Assembly: GCA_002712305.1 (NCBI GenBank)
Contig: PATE01000134.1
Location: 1 to 15,396, forward strand
Source of the DNA: Gemmatimonadota bacterium
Lineage (GTDB): Bacteria > Latescibacterota > UBA2968 > UBA8231
Direction: 5' to 3'
DNA: 15,396 nt
Positions 1-6,795 of the stretch are shown here, piece by piece. The translations under genes and the position numbers were made by a program. Within the stretch, counting starts at the first letter, position 1. Each line of letters starts with the position of its first letter. Below the pieces are notes generated by a model. That model saw nothing but the letters and a program-made list of their open reading frames with translations. It did no database searches and was not told where the DNA came from.

Positions 1-881
1 CCAACAACCCATCGTACGGGCCGTTCAACGCGACGTTTTGGAATTCCGTCGTTCTCTACAATCCCTTTACGGTACGTGTTCATCCAGATGGTCAGCCCCA
101 TCTGATCTCGGACCCGATCACGTTCTATCTGGCCTCCTCGGAGGGCGGATCGCTCGCTCCTGCACAGATCCTGATCGTGACAAAGTCGATCGCCACGGAG
201 ATCGCGACCCTGGCGGCGGGCAGCATCCTGGCGCTTGTGGACCTGACCGTCTGGATCGATCAACATCTTTCGGCTGCGGACGTGACGGCTTGGGCGCTGC
301 TGCTGGCGATCGTGGGAGCTCTGGCTTGGCCTCGTCTGGCGCGATTCGGAGAGCGTCGTGTAAGGGCCTGGCTCTTGGCGTTGGTGTATATCGGCGTAGT
401 CTACGCGACGATTCCGATTTTTCCCCAGCTCTGGCATGGTCTTCGTATACATACAGGGGATTCGATCCGTCACACCGGGTCCGTGATCATTGGCGCAATC
501 GCCATCTGGTCCGCCTGGCGTCTGCACAAGCGAGTTCAGGGGAAGCAAGTCGGACCGTATCTGCTCTACGCAATTCTACTGGTTGCCTATATCGCCCTCT
601 TGATCCGCTTTGGGCAGTTTCCGGCAGAGCGACTGCACCTGCTCGAATACGGATTCATGGGAGTGCTCCTGCTGCGTGCGAGGACGATCGATCGTTCCCC
701 TCGCGTTCAAGACTTCGTGATCTGCTGGGGACTCACGGTTCTGATTGGATGCGGAGACGAAACGATCCAGTGGGTTCTGCCACAGCGTTATTTTGAACTC
801 AAGGACGTCGGACTGAATGCCGTCTCCGGCGCCCTTGGACTTTGCCTATCACGCCTGGTCACTGGGGGACAGCAGCAATGA
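1..881 (+). CDS. VanZ-family membrane protein, 5' end missing
   Basis: The frame is open from the left edge (first full codon at position 3) to TGA at 879-881, so the true start lies outside the window. A GTG at 177 is only an internal candidate, because the 58 codons before it read as sensible protein. The first ~58 residues are soluble-looking and rich in aromatic residues and prolines; I do not recognise them. The rest is hydrophobic with several predicted membrane helices. The C-terminal third carries the VanZ-like pattern: ER-x-H-x-x-EYG, then DE-x-x-QW-x-LP-x-R, then DV-x-x-N-x-x-SGALG. VanZ-family proteins are multi-pass membrane proteins whose biochemical role is mostly unknown; they are named after a teicoplanin-resistance protein. 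The stop overlaps the start of the next gene (ATGA), which suggests coupled translation with the O-antigen-ligase homologue. The family call is fairly firm; the function is not. Confidence 0.75.
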   Translation, partial: NNPSYGPFNATFWNSVVLYNPFTVRVHPDGQPHLISDPITFYLASSEGGSLAPAQILIVTKSIATEIATLAAGSILALVDLTVWIDQHLSAADVTAWALLLAIVGALAWPRLARFGERRVRAWLLALVYIGVVYATIPIFPQLWHGLRIHTGDSIRHTGSVIIGAIAIWSAWRLHKRVQGKQVGPYLLYAILLVAYIALLIRFGQFPAERLHLLEYGFMGVLLLRARTIDRSPRVQDFVICWGLTVLIGCGDETIQWVLPQRYFELKDVGLNAVSGALGLCLSRLVTGGQQQ

Positions 882-3109
882 GAATCGACTCAGATTCGAT
901 GCGTCGCGCTCTAGAGATGGCCCTCGAGGTTGGCACGGGCCTCACGCTGGTCACGGTGACTCTGCTGTATACGCCTGTATTCAGCGACATGTTCGAAGCC
1001 AAGGGCCTGGTCGCGTCTGGACTGTGTTTGTGGCTGGCACTGATCTGGGTGCTGCGGTTCAGATCGCAGATCACATTGGTCTGGGCACCGGTGATTTACG
1101 TCCCTCTGTCCCTGTTTCTGATGCAGGCCTTGATCAGCGCCGGTTTCTCGCGCAACCCGGCTCACTCTATCGAGGATTGGCTGGGCTATTTCGCCTGGGG
1201 CACGCTCTTCGTCACCGGCGCATGTTTGGCCAGCAATCTGTCCCGCTTGAACCGGATTCTGCGCACGATTCAGTTGACCAGCCTCGTGGTAGCCGCGGTG
1301 GGCATTCTTCAATATGCCGGCCACGACCCGCTCGGTCTGCCTGCAAGACATGCGAATCTCCGTTTGGCCGTGTCGACCCTCGGCAATACGAATTTCGTCG
1401 CCCACTACCTCGACCAGATCCTGCCCCTTTCCTTCGTCCTGCTGCTGTCGGGAGCACTTCGTCCGGTGGACCGTGGACTCGCGCTGCTTTGTGTCCTGGC
1501 GGGTGGCATTCTCCTGTTCCTCACCAACAGTTTGGGCGGCTGGCTCAGCATCGCCGCAGCGGCGTTCGTCCTGGCTGCGTCTTTCGTCTCTCTGCCGCGC
1601 GTCTGGCTACGCCGTGTAGGTATTGGAATTCTGTGCGCCGGACTGCTCATTCCCGTGGCTGCGGTCATATTGCGTTCTGTCCCACTCGACGGCAACCGCT
1701 CGGCCTCGGACGCGGCTTCTGAGGCGATCTCTGTCATTCAGACCGACGTGATTCATGCATTCGAACGACCGGACTACAGCACGGCCATGCGGATTCTGAT
1801 CTGGAAGGACGGCTGGCGCCTGGCGAAAGACCAGGGCTGGGTGGGGGTCGGCCCGGGAGAGTGGGGGACTGAACTGCCAGCCTACCGAACCAGCACGAGC
1901 CACAGAGACTGGCACGGCCTGATTTACGCTCGACAGAACCAGGCCTACTACGCCCATCAAGACTATCTCCAGGAATGGGGCGAGACGGGGCTACTCGGTG
2001 CCCTACTTCTCCTTTCACTGCTCGCCGCCGCAGCGACACTGTGCTGGCGTGTGGCGCACGCGGTCCCAGAGATTGAATCCGATCCACCGCTGAGGCGGGC
2101 TCTGGGTCTGGCGGGTTTGGGCGCTGTTGTGGCTGCGGGTGCCCACGCGTTGATCAGCTTCAACCTGCGAGACCCTGTGGCTATGCCCCACCTGTGGTTG
2201 ATCGTCGGCCTGGCCGCCGGCATGGGATTGCCGACACGGCAGGTCGCCCGATCAACGGTGGCCCGCTACGTGACCATACTCGCCGTGGTGGGGATGACCG
2301 CCGCCGGCACGTGGTTGACCAGTCGAGCGCTGATCTCTGATTCGTATCTGGCTCGCGGGTTGAACCATGTCTACGAACACCAGGGGAATCGGGCCATTCT
2401 GGCAATGCGCCAAGCCAACCAGTGGCGCGATTACGATGCCCAGACGCAGCATTGGCTGGGCAAGGTGTCCCTTGAGATGGGACGTGTCGAGGAATCGATC
2501 GAGCCGCTGGAGCGCAGTCTGACCCTGAGCCCCTTCAGCGCCACAGCGGCGCGGCTGCTCGCGCGAGCTTCGATCAAAGTCGGAAACCCGACCCGGGCAA
2601 TGGAGGCGGCCAAAATGGCAATTGCCGTCGATCCGCTTACCCCTGACAACTATCAGTTGCTTGCCATCGCGCAGCGAAGAATGGGAGACTCCGATGCTGC
2701 CGCCGCGACGTGGCGGCAAGCCCTTTCCTTCCACCCGGAGGATCCGAAGTTGTTGGCCGCCCTGGCCCAGGATCTCCACCTGGCCGGAAAGGCAGAGGAC
2801 GCCATTGCCGTCCTCGAAAAGGCGTTGCAGATCGCCCCCCGGGATGGCGTGAGTCATGGAAACCTCGGCGTCTATCTGCTCGGAGAGGGGAGGTACAAGG
2901 AGGCGGAGTCCCATTTCAGGCAGGCTGCCCAATCGGATCAAGAAACCAGCGCCGCCGCTTGGTCCGGCAATCTGATCCACGTGTTGATTCTGCAGGAGCG
3001 CTGGTCCGATGCGCTCGAAGAAGCGAAGGAGGCGATCAATTCTCATCCCGAGGATGAGCGGCTGCGCGAGCTCCTTCGTACTTTGGAGGAGAGACAGGAG
3101 ATCCAATGA
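878..3109 (+). CDS. O-antigen ligase/polymerase-type membrane protein with C-terminal TPR array
   Basis: 743 residues from ATG 878, which overlaps the upstream stop and follows a GGGGGAC ribosome-binding stretch; a TTG at 842 in the same frame is less likely. The N-terminal ~500 residues contain about ten hydrophobic segments. A large loop carries the Wzy_C/WaaL-type signature H-x-DYLQEWGETGLLG at about residues 358-373, preceded by a WVGVGPGEW motif. Residues ~520-740 form roughly six TPR units with the usual W/G/A and P positions. Members of this family transfer or polymerise polyprenyl-linked glycans at the outer face of the inner membrane; some attach glycans to proteins. Substrate cannot be told here. 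The TPR part probably lies in the periplasm and may bind a partner or acceptor (inference). ATGA overlap with the following glycosyltransferase suggests a common pathway. A pilin or flagellin O-oligosaccharyltransferase is an alternative. Confidence 0.85.
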   Translation: MRIDSDSMRRALEMALEVGTGLTLVTVTLLYTPVFSDMFEAKGLVASGLCLWLALIWVLRFRSQITLVWAPVIYVPLSLFLMQALISAGFSRNPAHSIEDWLGYFAWGTLFVTGACLASNLSRLNRILRTIQLTSLVVAAVGILQYAGHDPLGLPARHANLRLAVSTLGNTNFVAHYLDQILPLSFVLLLSGALRPVDRGLALLCVLAGGILLFLTNSLGGWLSIAAAAFVLAASFVSLPRVWLRRVGIGILCAGLLIPVAAVILRSVPLDGNRSASDAASEAISVIQTDVIHAFERPDYSTAMRILIWKDGWRLAKDQGWVGVGPGEWGTELPAYRTSTSHRDWHGLIYARQNQAYYAHQDYLQEWGETGLLGALLLLSLLAAAATLCWRVAHAVPEIESDPPLRRALGLAGLGAVVAAGAHALISFNLRDPVAMPHLWLIVGLAAGMGLPTRQVARSTVARYVTILAVVGMTAAGTWLTSRALISDSYLARGLNHVYEHQGNRAILAMRQANQWRDYDAQTQHWLGKVSLEMGRVEESIEPLERSLTLSPFSATAARLLARASIKVGNPTRAMEAAKMAIAVDPLTPDNYQLLAIAQRRMGDSDAAAATWRQALSFHPEDPKLLAALAQDLHLAGKAEDAIAVLEKALQIAPRDGVSHGNLGVYLLGEGRYKEAESHFRQAAQSDQETSAAAWSGNLIHVLILQERWSDALEEAKEAINSHPEDERLRELLRTLEERQEIQ

Positions 3110-4071
3110 GCGAAGTCGACAACGAGCCGTCTGTAGAACTGAGTATCGTGATCCCCGTGTTTAACGAAGAGGAGAGTCTGACGCCTCTTTGTGAGAAACT
3201 CGACGCCGTTCTGACCGATCTTGGCCTTACTCACGAGGTCATCTTCATCGATGACGGTAGCACGGACTCCTCCTATGACGTCCTTGAGCGTTTGGGGGCC
3301 GACTACGCGTGGCTTCGGGCTGTGCGTTTTCGTCGCAACTACCGAAAGGCTGCCGGTCTGGCGACAGGGTTCAAGCAGGCGAGAGGCGAGTTCATCGTCA
3401 CGATGGACGCGGATCTGCAGGATGACCCGGAAGAGATCCATGGTCTGCTGCAGCAGCTGGAGCAAGAGAGCCTCGACCTGGTCTCAGGATGGAAGAAAAA
3501 GAGGCACGATCCACTATCGAAGACGCTGCCTTCGAAGGTCTTCAATCTGGTGACCTCCGTCGTTTCGGGGATCCGCCTCCACGATTTCAATTGTGGACTC
3601 AAGATCTATCGACGCGAAGTCACCGAAGACGCCCTTCCGTATCTGTATGGAGAGCTCTATCGGTTTCTGCCCGCCATCGCCCACTGGTCCGGGTATCGTG
3701 TGGGCGAGCGCCCGGTTACGCATCATGCTCGCCAATTTGGCGTGTCGAAGTTTGGCGCCAAACGTTTGCTCAATGGCTTCCTCGATCTGCTGTCGATCAC
3801 CTTCGTCGTCCGCTTCATGACGACACCCATGCACATTTTTGGCACTCTCGGACTGCTCAGCACCATGGCGGGTAGCGGAATCGGGGCCTACATCAGCTGG
3901 CTTTGGTGGCAGTCCGGCACGATTCAGAATCGGCATCCACTGATGATGCTTGGTGTCCTTCTCATCATCGTGGGTATCCAATTCTTCTCCACCGGCCTGC
4001 TGGGAGATATGCTCGCCTCCATGCATCAGCGGGGCGGTCGAACCCCTCGAATCACCAGCCGTCTCCGATAA
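3106..4071 (+). CDS. Family 2 glycosyltransferase, polyprenyl-phosphate sugar transferase type
   Basis: 321 residues; ATG 3106 overlaps the previous stop and has AGGAG five bases upstream. The GT-A fold motifs are clear: SIVIPVFNEEES near residues 13-25, IDDGSTD at 48-54, and the metal-binding D-A-D (101-103) within TMDADLQDDPEE. The region FNCGLKIYRR (161-170) and H-x-x-RQ-x-G-x-SKFG (206-217) matches the DPM1/ArnC/GtrB-like group. Two hydrophobic segments (about 242-266 and 279-300) follow, as in bacterial members that load a sugar from a nucleotide donor onto undecaprenyl phosphate at the cytoplasmic face. The product would be a lipid-linked sugar for a periplasmic transferase, which fits its place directly after the O-antigen-ligase homologue. 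The exact sugar is not predictable. Length is typical. It is the last gene before the flagellar regulatory gap. Confidence 0.9.
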   Translation: MSEVDNEPSVELSIVIPVFNEEESLTPLCEKLDAVLTDLGLTHEVIFIDDGSTDSSYDVLERLGADYAWLRAVRFRRNYRKAAGLATGFKQARGEFIVTMDADLQDDPEEIHGLLQQLEQESLDLVSGWKKKRHDPLSKTLPSKVFNLVTSVVSGIRLHDFNCGLKIYRREVTEDALPYLYGELYRFLPAIAHWSGYRVGERPVTHHARQFGVSKFGAKRLLNGFLDLLSITFVVRFMTTPMHIFGTLGLLSTMAGSGIGAYISWLWWQSGTIQNRHPLMMLGVLLIIVGIQFFSTGLLGDMLASMHQRGGRTPRITSRLR

Positions 4072-4084
4072 GATTGCGGGTCCC

Positions 4085-4116
4085 ATGCCGCCTTCTGGCG
4101 GTGCTGGCGCCGCCAG
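4085..4116 (+). other. GC-rich mutually exclusive stem-loops after the glycosyltransferase gene
   Basis: CCGCC (4088-4092) can pair with GGCGG (4097-4101) over a TTCT loop. The same GGCGG can instead pair with CCGCC at 4110-4114, and CTGG (4104-4107) with CCAG (4113-4116). The structure begins about 15 bases after the TAA at 4069-4071. There is no U-tract, so it is not a standard intrinsic terminator; it may protect the 3' end or favour a factor-dependent stop. The rest of the 314-bp gap up to flgB contains no convincing gene. Confidence 0.35.
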
Positions 4117-4209
4117 GACCGGACCTCACCGCGGCTTGCAGCAGGGGACGGGCCCGGCAAGGGTTTCCACGCCTGAGCACCATCGATCCGGAGTTTTGTT
4201 CCCCTCCTC

Positions 4210-4256
4210 TGGGTGTTGAGTCGATCTTTCGTTCCAACTCAATCTCATAACACCCA
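4210..4256. repeat. Inverted repeat, 8-bp perfect arms, upstream of the flagellar promoter
   Basis: TGGGTGTT (4210-4217) is the exact reverse complement of AACACCCA (4249-4256). GAG (4218-4220) can also pair with CTC (4244-4246) across a two-base bulge. Nested within it, TTGAGT (4216-4221) is the reverse complement of ACTCAA (4237-4242). It lies just upstream of the palindrome at 4257. It could be an upstream activator region or an RNA stem ending the glycan transcript; no U-tract follows. Confidence 0.4.
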
Positions 4257-4274
4257 TGTAAACAACAGTTTACA
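4257..4274. promoter_or_regulatory. Operator-like perfect palindrome 18 bp before the sigma-54 promoter
   Basis: TGTAAACAACAGTTTACA consists of two perfect 7-bp arms (4257-4263 and 4268-4274) around a 4-base spacer. The arms are AT-rich against a GC-rich background. The site ends 18 bases before the -24 element, close enough for a regulator to act on RNA polymerase. This is the form expected of a dimeric DNA-binding protein. Sigma-54 activators usually bind further upstream, so a repressor or a second regulator is possible. No regulator is identified. Confidence 0.6.
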
Positions 4275-4292
4275 GGCACATTTCCAATGAAA

Positions 4293-4308
4293 TGGCATGG
4301 GGATTGCT
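4293..4308 (+). promoter_or_regulatory. Sigma-54 (RpoN) promoter of the flagellar operon
   Basis: TGGCATGGGGATTGCT matches the sigma-54 consensus TGGCAYR-N4-TTGCW. The GG (4294-4295) and GC (4306-4307) dinucleotides have the required spacing. Transcription would begin near 4318-4320, leaving a leader of about 67 bases before the flgB start at 4386. Many bacteria use RpoN with an NtrC-type activator for rod and hook genes (known for FlrC, FlgR and similar). All following genes run in the same direction with small gaps, so this is the likely main operon promoter. Confidence 0.8.
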
Positions 4309-4385
4309 TCCACCCCATCGCAAATCCGCGCCTTTCCCGGTCAGATGGGAAGGCTGAGCAGACAGCTTGCGAGAAAGTGGGAACC

Positions 4386-4799
4386 GTGTTTCTGGACAAG
4401 GTCATCTTCAACAAGACCAAGATCCCCGTTTTGACGGCCGTCCTAGATGTGACGCAGCTACGCCAGCGTGTCATTGCCAACAACATCGCCAATGTCTCGA
4501 CAAAGGGATACCGACGTCAGGAACTGAGGTTCCAGGAGTATCTGGACTCCTTCGTTCGGCAGCCGCCCGTCGAGGGGCAGCGTACGGATCCGAAACACAT
4601 GACCGTGCCATCACCGACGTTCAGTCCGGAAGTCTTCGAACCCGAGACAGGTCTCAACGACACGGGCCTCAACAACGTAGACATCGACATGGAAATGGCA
4701 GACCTGGCAGAGAATCATCTGTTCTTCAACGTCGGTACTCGCCTGCTCTCCGGTGGATTCGACGGCCTCAAGAAAGCCATCAACGGCCGCCCGGCCTAA
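4386..4799 (+). CDS. flgB: Flagellar proximal rod protein FlgB
   Basis: 137 residues from GTG 4386. The same frame stays open upstream to an ATG at 4287, but that lies across the sigma-54 promoter and its residues do not look like FlgB; a GTG at 4377 is the only other reasonable start. The rod/hook N-terminal signature is plain: LRQRVIANNIANVSTKGYRR at about residues 25-44. The C-terminus has the amphipathic heptad segment of axial proteins, N-x-VDID-x-EMADLAEN. FlgB is the first rod subunit built on the MS-ring and export gate and is secreted by the flagellar export apparatus without a cleaved signal. The middle is short and variable as usual. It is first in the operon, ten bases before flgC. 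Confidence 0.95.
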   Translation: MFLDKVIFNKTKIPVLTAVLDVTQLRQRVIANNIANVSTKGYRRQELRFQEYLDSFVRQPPVEGQRTDPKHMTVPSPTFSPEVFEPETGLNDTGLNNVDIDMEMADLAENHLFFNVGTRLLSGGFDGLKKAINGRPA

Positions 4800-4808
4800 G
4801 GAATCATC

Positions 4809-5300
4809 ATGCAGATCTTTGACACCCTCGATATCAGTGCCACCGGCCTCAGCGCCCAGCGTCGCAAGCTGACCGCCATCGCCAGCAATGTGGCGAATGT
4901 CGATACGACGCGCACCGACGAAGGTGGACCCTACAAGCGCCGCCGTGTGGTCATGCTCGAAGCACCGAAGCTGACGAAGTTTTCCACCATGCTTGAGGAG
5001 CAGCGCAGTCGGATGAAGCAGACGACGGGCCGCCACATGATGGAAGGCGAACCACGCCCAGGTGAGATCTTCACCGGCGCTGGTGTCCTGTCGCAGGAGG
5101 TGCGTGAGGAGCCGATCAAGCCGCGTCTGGTCTACGATCCGAACCATCCGGACGCTCGCGAAGACGGCTACGTCGTGTATCCCGACATCAACGTGGTGAC
5201 GGAGATGGTCGATATGATCGCCTCCTCTCGCGCTTACGAGGCAAATGCAACCGTCCTGAGTGCCGCCAAGGACATGGTTAACCGAAGCCTCGAGATCTGA
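4809..5300 (+). CDS. flgC: Flagellar proximal rod protein FlgC
   Basis: 163 residues; ATG 4809 follows AAGGA with six bases between. The N-terminal rod signature is LTAIASNVANVDTTRT (21-36), and the C-terminal one is YVVYPDINVVTEMVDMIASS (121-140) followed by RAYEANATVL, diagnostic of FlgC. The middle (about 50-95) is somewhat longer than in enteric FlgC (~134 residues) and is charged, with many Arg, Lys and Glu. FlgC polymerises with FlgB and FlgF in the periplasmic proximal rod. It lies directly after flgB, as in most flagellar clusters. Confidence 0.96.
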   Translation: MQIFDTLDISATGLSAQRRKLTAIASNVANVDTTRTDEGGPYKRRRVVMLEAPKLTKFSTMLEEQRSRMKQTTGRHMMEGEPRPGEIFTGAGVLSQEVREEPIKPRLVYDPNHPDAREDGYVVYPDINVVTEMVDMIASSRAYEANATVLSAAKDMVNRSLEI

Positions 5301-5302
5301 TT

Positions 5303-5683
5303 GTGAACGTCTCCAACAACAGCCCGAGTCTCGCCCTGGCCAGAGCGGCATCGGCCGCCCAGGCGCGGAGTCTAGAAGTGACCGTGTCGGATACCGGCGT
5401 GGATGTGCGCAGCGTCGCAGCAACAGCCGAGTCTGCCCCGACATCGCCGGCCATCTCGACGCCGATCTCCGCCGTCGCGAAGCAGGCCGCCGCCGCCCCG
5501 AATCAGGTCGCCTCGACTCAGATCCTTCAGGAGACGCTCAGTACTCAAGAAACCGACGCCATTGTAGAGCGGTTCGCGGACCTGCCCCGCTTACCATCGG
5601 CAGGGCTTTATGGGCGCGCCGGGCGCCAAGCCGCACCACCTCTGACTGCCCAGCAGGGCACACTGATCGATATCACGGGGTGA
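5303..5683 (+). CDS. Small unrecognised protein between flgC and the lytic transglycosylase
   Basis: 126 residues from GTG 5303, two bases after the flgC stop, with no strong ribosome-binding site; translation is probably coupled. The protein is rich in Ala, Ser, Thr, Pro and Gln, with no Cys, no hydrophobic helix and no signal peptide. The first ~85 residues look disordered. A short amphipathic part, LSTQETDAIVERFADLP, follows, and the end is QGTLIDITG. I recognise no family. Its position inside a rod operon, directly before a peptidoglycan lytic enzyme, suggests a rod-assembly accessory, export chaperone or scaffold like the N-terminal half of FlgJ; this rests on context only. Third-position GC is like that of its neighbours, supporting a real gene. 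Confidence 0.6.
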   Translation: MNVSNNSPSLALARAASAAQARSLEVTVSDTGVDVRSVAATAESAPTSPAISTPISAVAKQAAAAPNQVASTQILQETLSTQETDAIVERFADLPRLPSAGLYGRAGRQAAPPLTAQQGTLIDITG

Positions 5684-5685
5684 CG

Positions 5686-6330
5686 ATGGCACGCCAAATC
5701 ACCAAAGGGAGCCTTCTGGCCGCCGGCCTCGCGCTGATGACGGTCGGTCCCGTATCGGCGGATTCCGCCGCATCGGGCATCTTCTCGCGCAGCTTCTCGC
5801 AGAGTGAAGCGGCGCGGATTGTCGGCAGAAGCGCTGTTACGCCGACTCGCCCGTCTCGTCCCACGACGGCACCGACACAACCCGAACCTTCTGCCCGTCA
5901 CCTGGATCCGGTGTCGATCGAACGGACCGAGAGCTACAGCGCCCTCGTCGAGCAACACGCTCGTCGCCTCGGGCTCGATAGTGATCTCGTGAAGGCGATG
6001 ATTTACGCCGAGAGTGGTGGTGACCGGAAGGCCGTCTCGGGCAGCGGCGCCATCGGCCTCATGCAGCTGATGCCCGAAACGGCCGGTGACCTGGGCATTG
6101 CCGATCCCTATGATGCCGACGCGTCTATCGGTGGGGGGACTCGGTATCTACGTGGGCTGCTCGATCGCTATGACGGCTCGACCGAATTGGCATTGTGGGC
6201 CTACAACGCCGGCCCGGGCGCCGTCGCACGCGGTCACTTGCCTGATGAAACGGTGAAGTACGTGCCTCGGGTTCTGTCCCTGCGCAAGGTCTTCCACGAC
6301 CGTCGTTCGACGGCCATGGCGAGTCACTAG
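5686..6330 (+). CDS. Secreted lytic transglycosylase (SLT/GH23 type) in the rod operon
   Basis: 214 residues from ATG 5686, preceded by GGGGTGA that overlaps the previous stop; the same frame is open far upstream but only in another reading of flgC. Residues 1-25 form a signal peptide: basic start, hydrophobic core near 9-22, and a likely cut after VSA. A Pro/Thr linker (50-75) leads to a compact catalytic domain. AMIYAESGGD holds the likely catalytic Glu109. Then SGSGAIGLMQLMPETA (118-133) and WAYNAGPGAV (171-180) complete the family signature. Such enzymes cleave the MurNAc-GlcNAc bond to form anhydro-muropeptides. Placed between flgC and fliE, it probably opens the cell wall for the rod, a role played elsewhere by the muramidase half of FlgJ or by SltF-type enzymes. 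General wall turnover cannot be excluded. Confidence 0.9.
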   Translation: MARQITKGSLLAAGLALMTVGPVSADSAASGIFSRSFSQSEAARIVGRSAVTPTRPSRPTTAPTQPEPSARHLDPVSIERTESYSALVEQHARRLGLDSDLVKAMIYAESGGDRKAVSGSGAIGLMQLMPETAGDLGIADPYDADASIGGGTRYLRGLLDRYDGSTELALWAYNAGPGAVARGHLPDETVKYVPRVLSLRKVFHDRRSTAMASH

Positions 6331-6343
6331 GAGACACGAGACG

Positions 6344-6673
6344 ATGCCCGTTACAGCCGTCCATGACTTTACAGGACGAGGAGAGACGACCTCCTCGGCG
6401 ATTCGTGTGCAGCCACAAGCCGAATTCGTCGACCCAACTCGCGAAGCGGATCGCGGCAGCTTTTCAGATCTGGTCAAGACCTTCGCAACCGACGTAAACG
6501 ATCTGCAGTTCCGTGCAGGCGACGCGATCGACAGTCTCGTAACTGGTGAGGCCGCCGATGTGCATCAGGTGATGGTCGCCGTCGAACAGGCTGGCATTGC
6601 GATGGATCTCATGCTGGAAATTCGCAATCGTGTCCTTGAAGGATATCAAGACCTGATTCGAATGCAGGTATAA
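6344..6673 (+). CDS. fliE: Flagellar MS-ring/rod junction protein FliE
   Basis: 109 residues; ATG 6344 with an AGGAGA-type site around 6329-6334. The C-terminal half is typical FliE: DVHQVMVAVEQAGIAMDLM at about 72-90, then LEIRNRVLEGYQDLIRMQV to the end. FliE joins the MS-ring and export gate to the first rod proteins and is itself exported. Length matches the family (~104). The N-terminal ~35 residues are variable and probably disordered. The gene follows the lytic transglycosylase by 13 bases and is followed by a 122-base gap before fliF. Confidence 0.95.
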   Translation: MPVTAVHDFTGRGETTSSAIRVQPQAEFVDPTREADRGSFSDLVKTFATDVNDLQFRAGDAIDSLVTGEAADVHQVMVAVEQAGIAMDLMLEIRNRVLEGYQDLIRMQV

Positions 6674-6795
6674 TGGCGGCCCTGGTGTCGCCCCGAAACG
6701 GATGAGCACGACAAGGCGGTAAAGCTTCAGCGAGCGGTGGCACGCAAGCGAAGCATTTCAGAGCGAAAGGAGCGCCCTCGGGCGTAGGCAGAAGA
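6674..6795 (+). other. fliE-fliF gap with two small stem-loops
   Basis: GCTTC (6724-6728) can pair with GAAGC (6750-6754), extended by two more pairs past a bulged A. A second, smaller stem, CGCC/GGCG, lies at about 6773-6784, directly before the weak AGGCAGAAG ribosome-binding region of fliF. These may tune fliF translation or mRNA stability. I see no promoter with both boxes and no small gene here. Confidence 0.3.

Noticed and set aside
842-877. Upstream TTG start for the O-antigen-ligase homologue
   Set aside because: ATG 878 has a purine-rich site at the right distance and an ATGA overlap like the next junction; the extra residues lie in the VanZ C-terminal coding region.
2252-3106. Long open minus-strand frame (284 codons) opposite the TPR region
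   Set aside because: It lies wholly over a well-supported gene, has no family motif, and long antisense frames are common in GC-rich coding sequence.
4072-4250. Small open frames in the gap after the glycosyltransferase
   Set aside because: They lack a credible start and ribosome-binding site, and their predicted products show no family pattern.
4287-4385. ATG 4287 as flgB start
   Set aside because: The added residues are translated from the sigma-54 promoter and leader and do not resemble a rod protein.
4611-5444. Long open minus-strand frame opposite flgB and flgC
   Set aside because: It covers two certain rod genes and encodes a His/Arg-rich product with no recognisable domain.
6738-6754. 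TGGCACG before fliF as a sigma-54 -24 box
   Set aside because: No GC dinucleotide at the required distance; the nearest GC is two bases too far.
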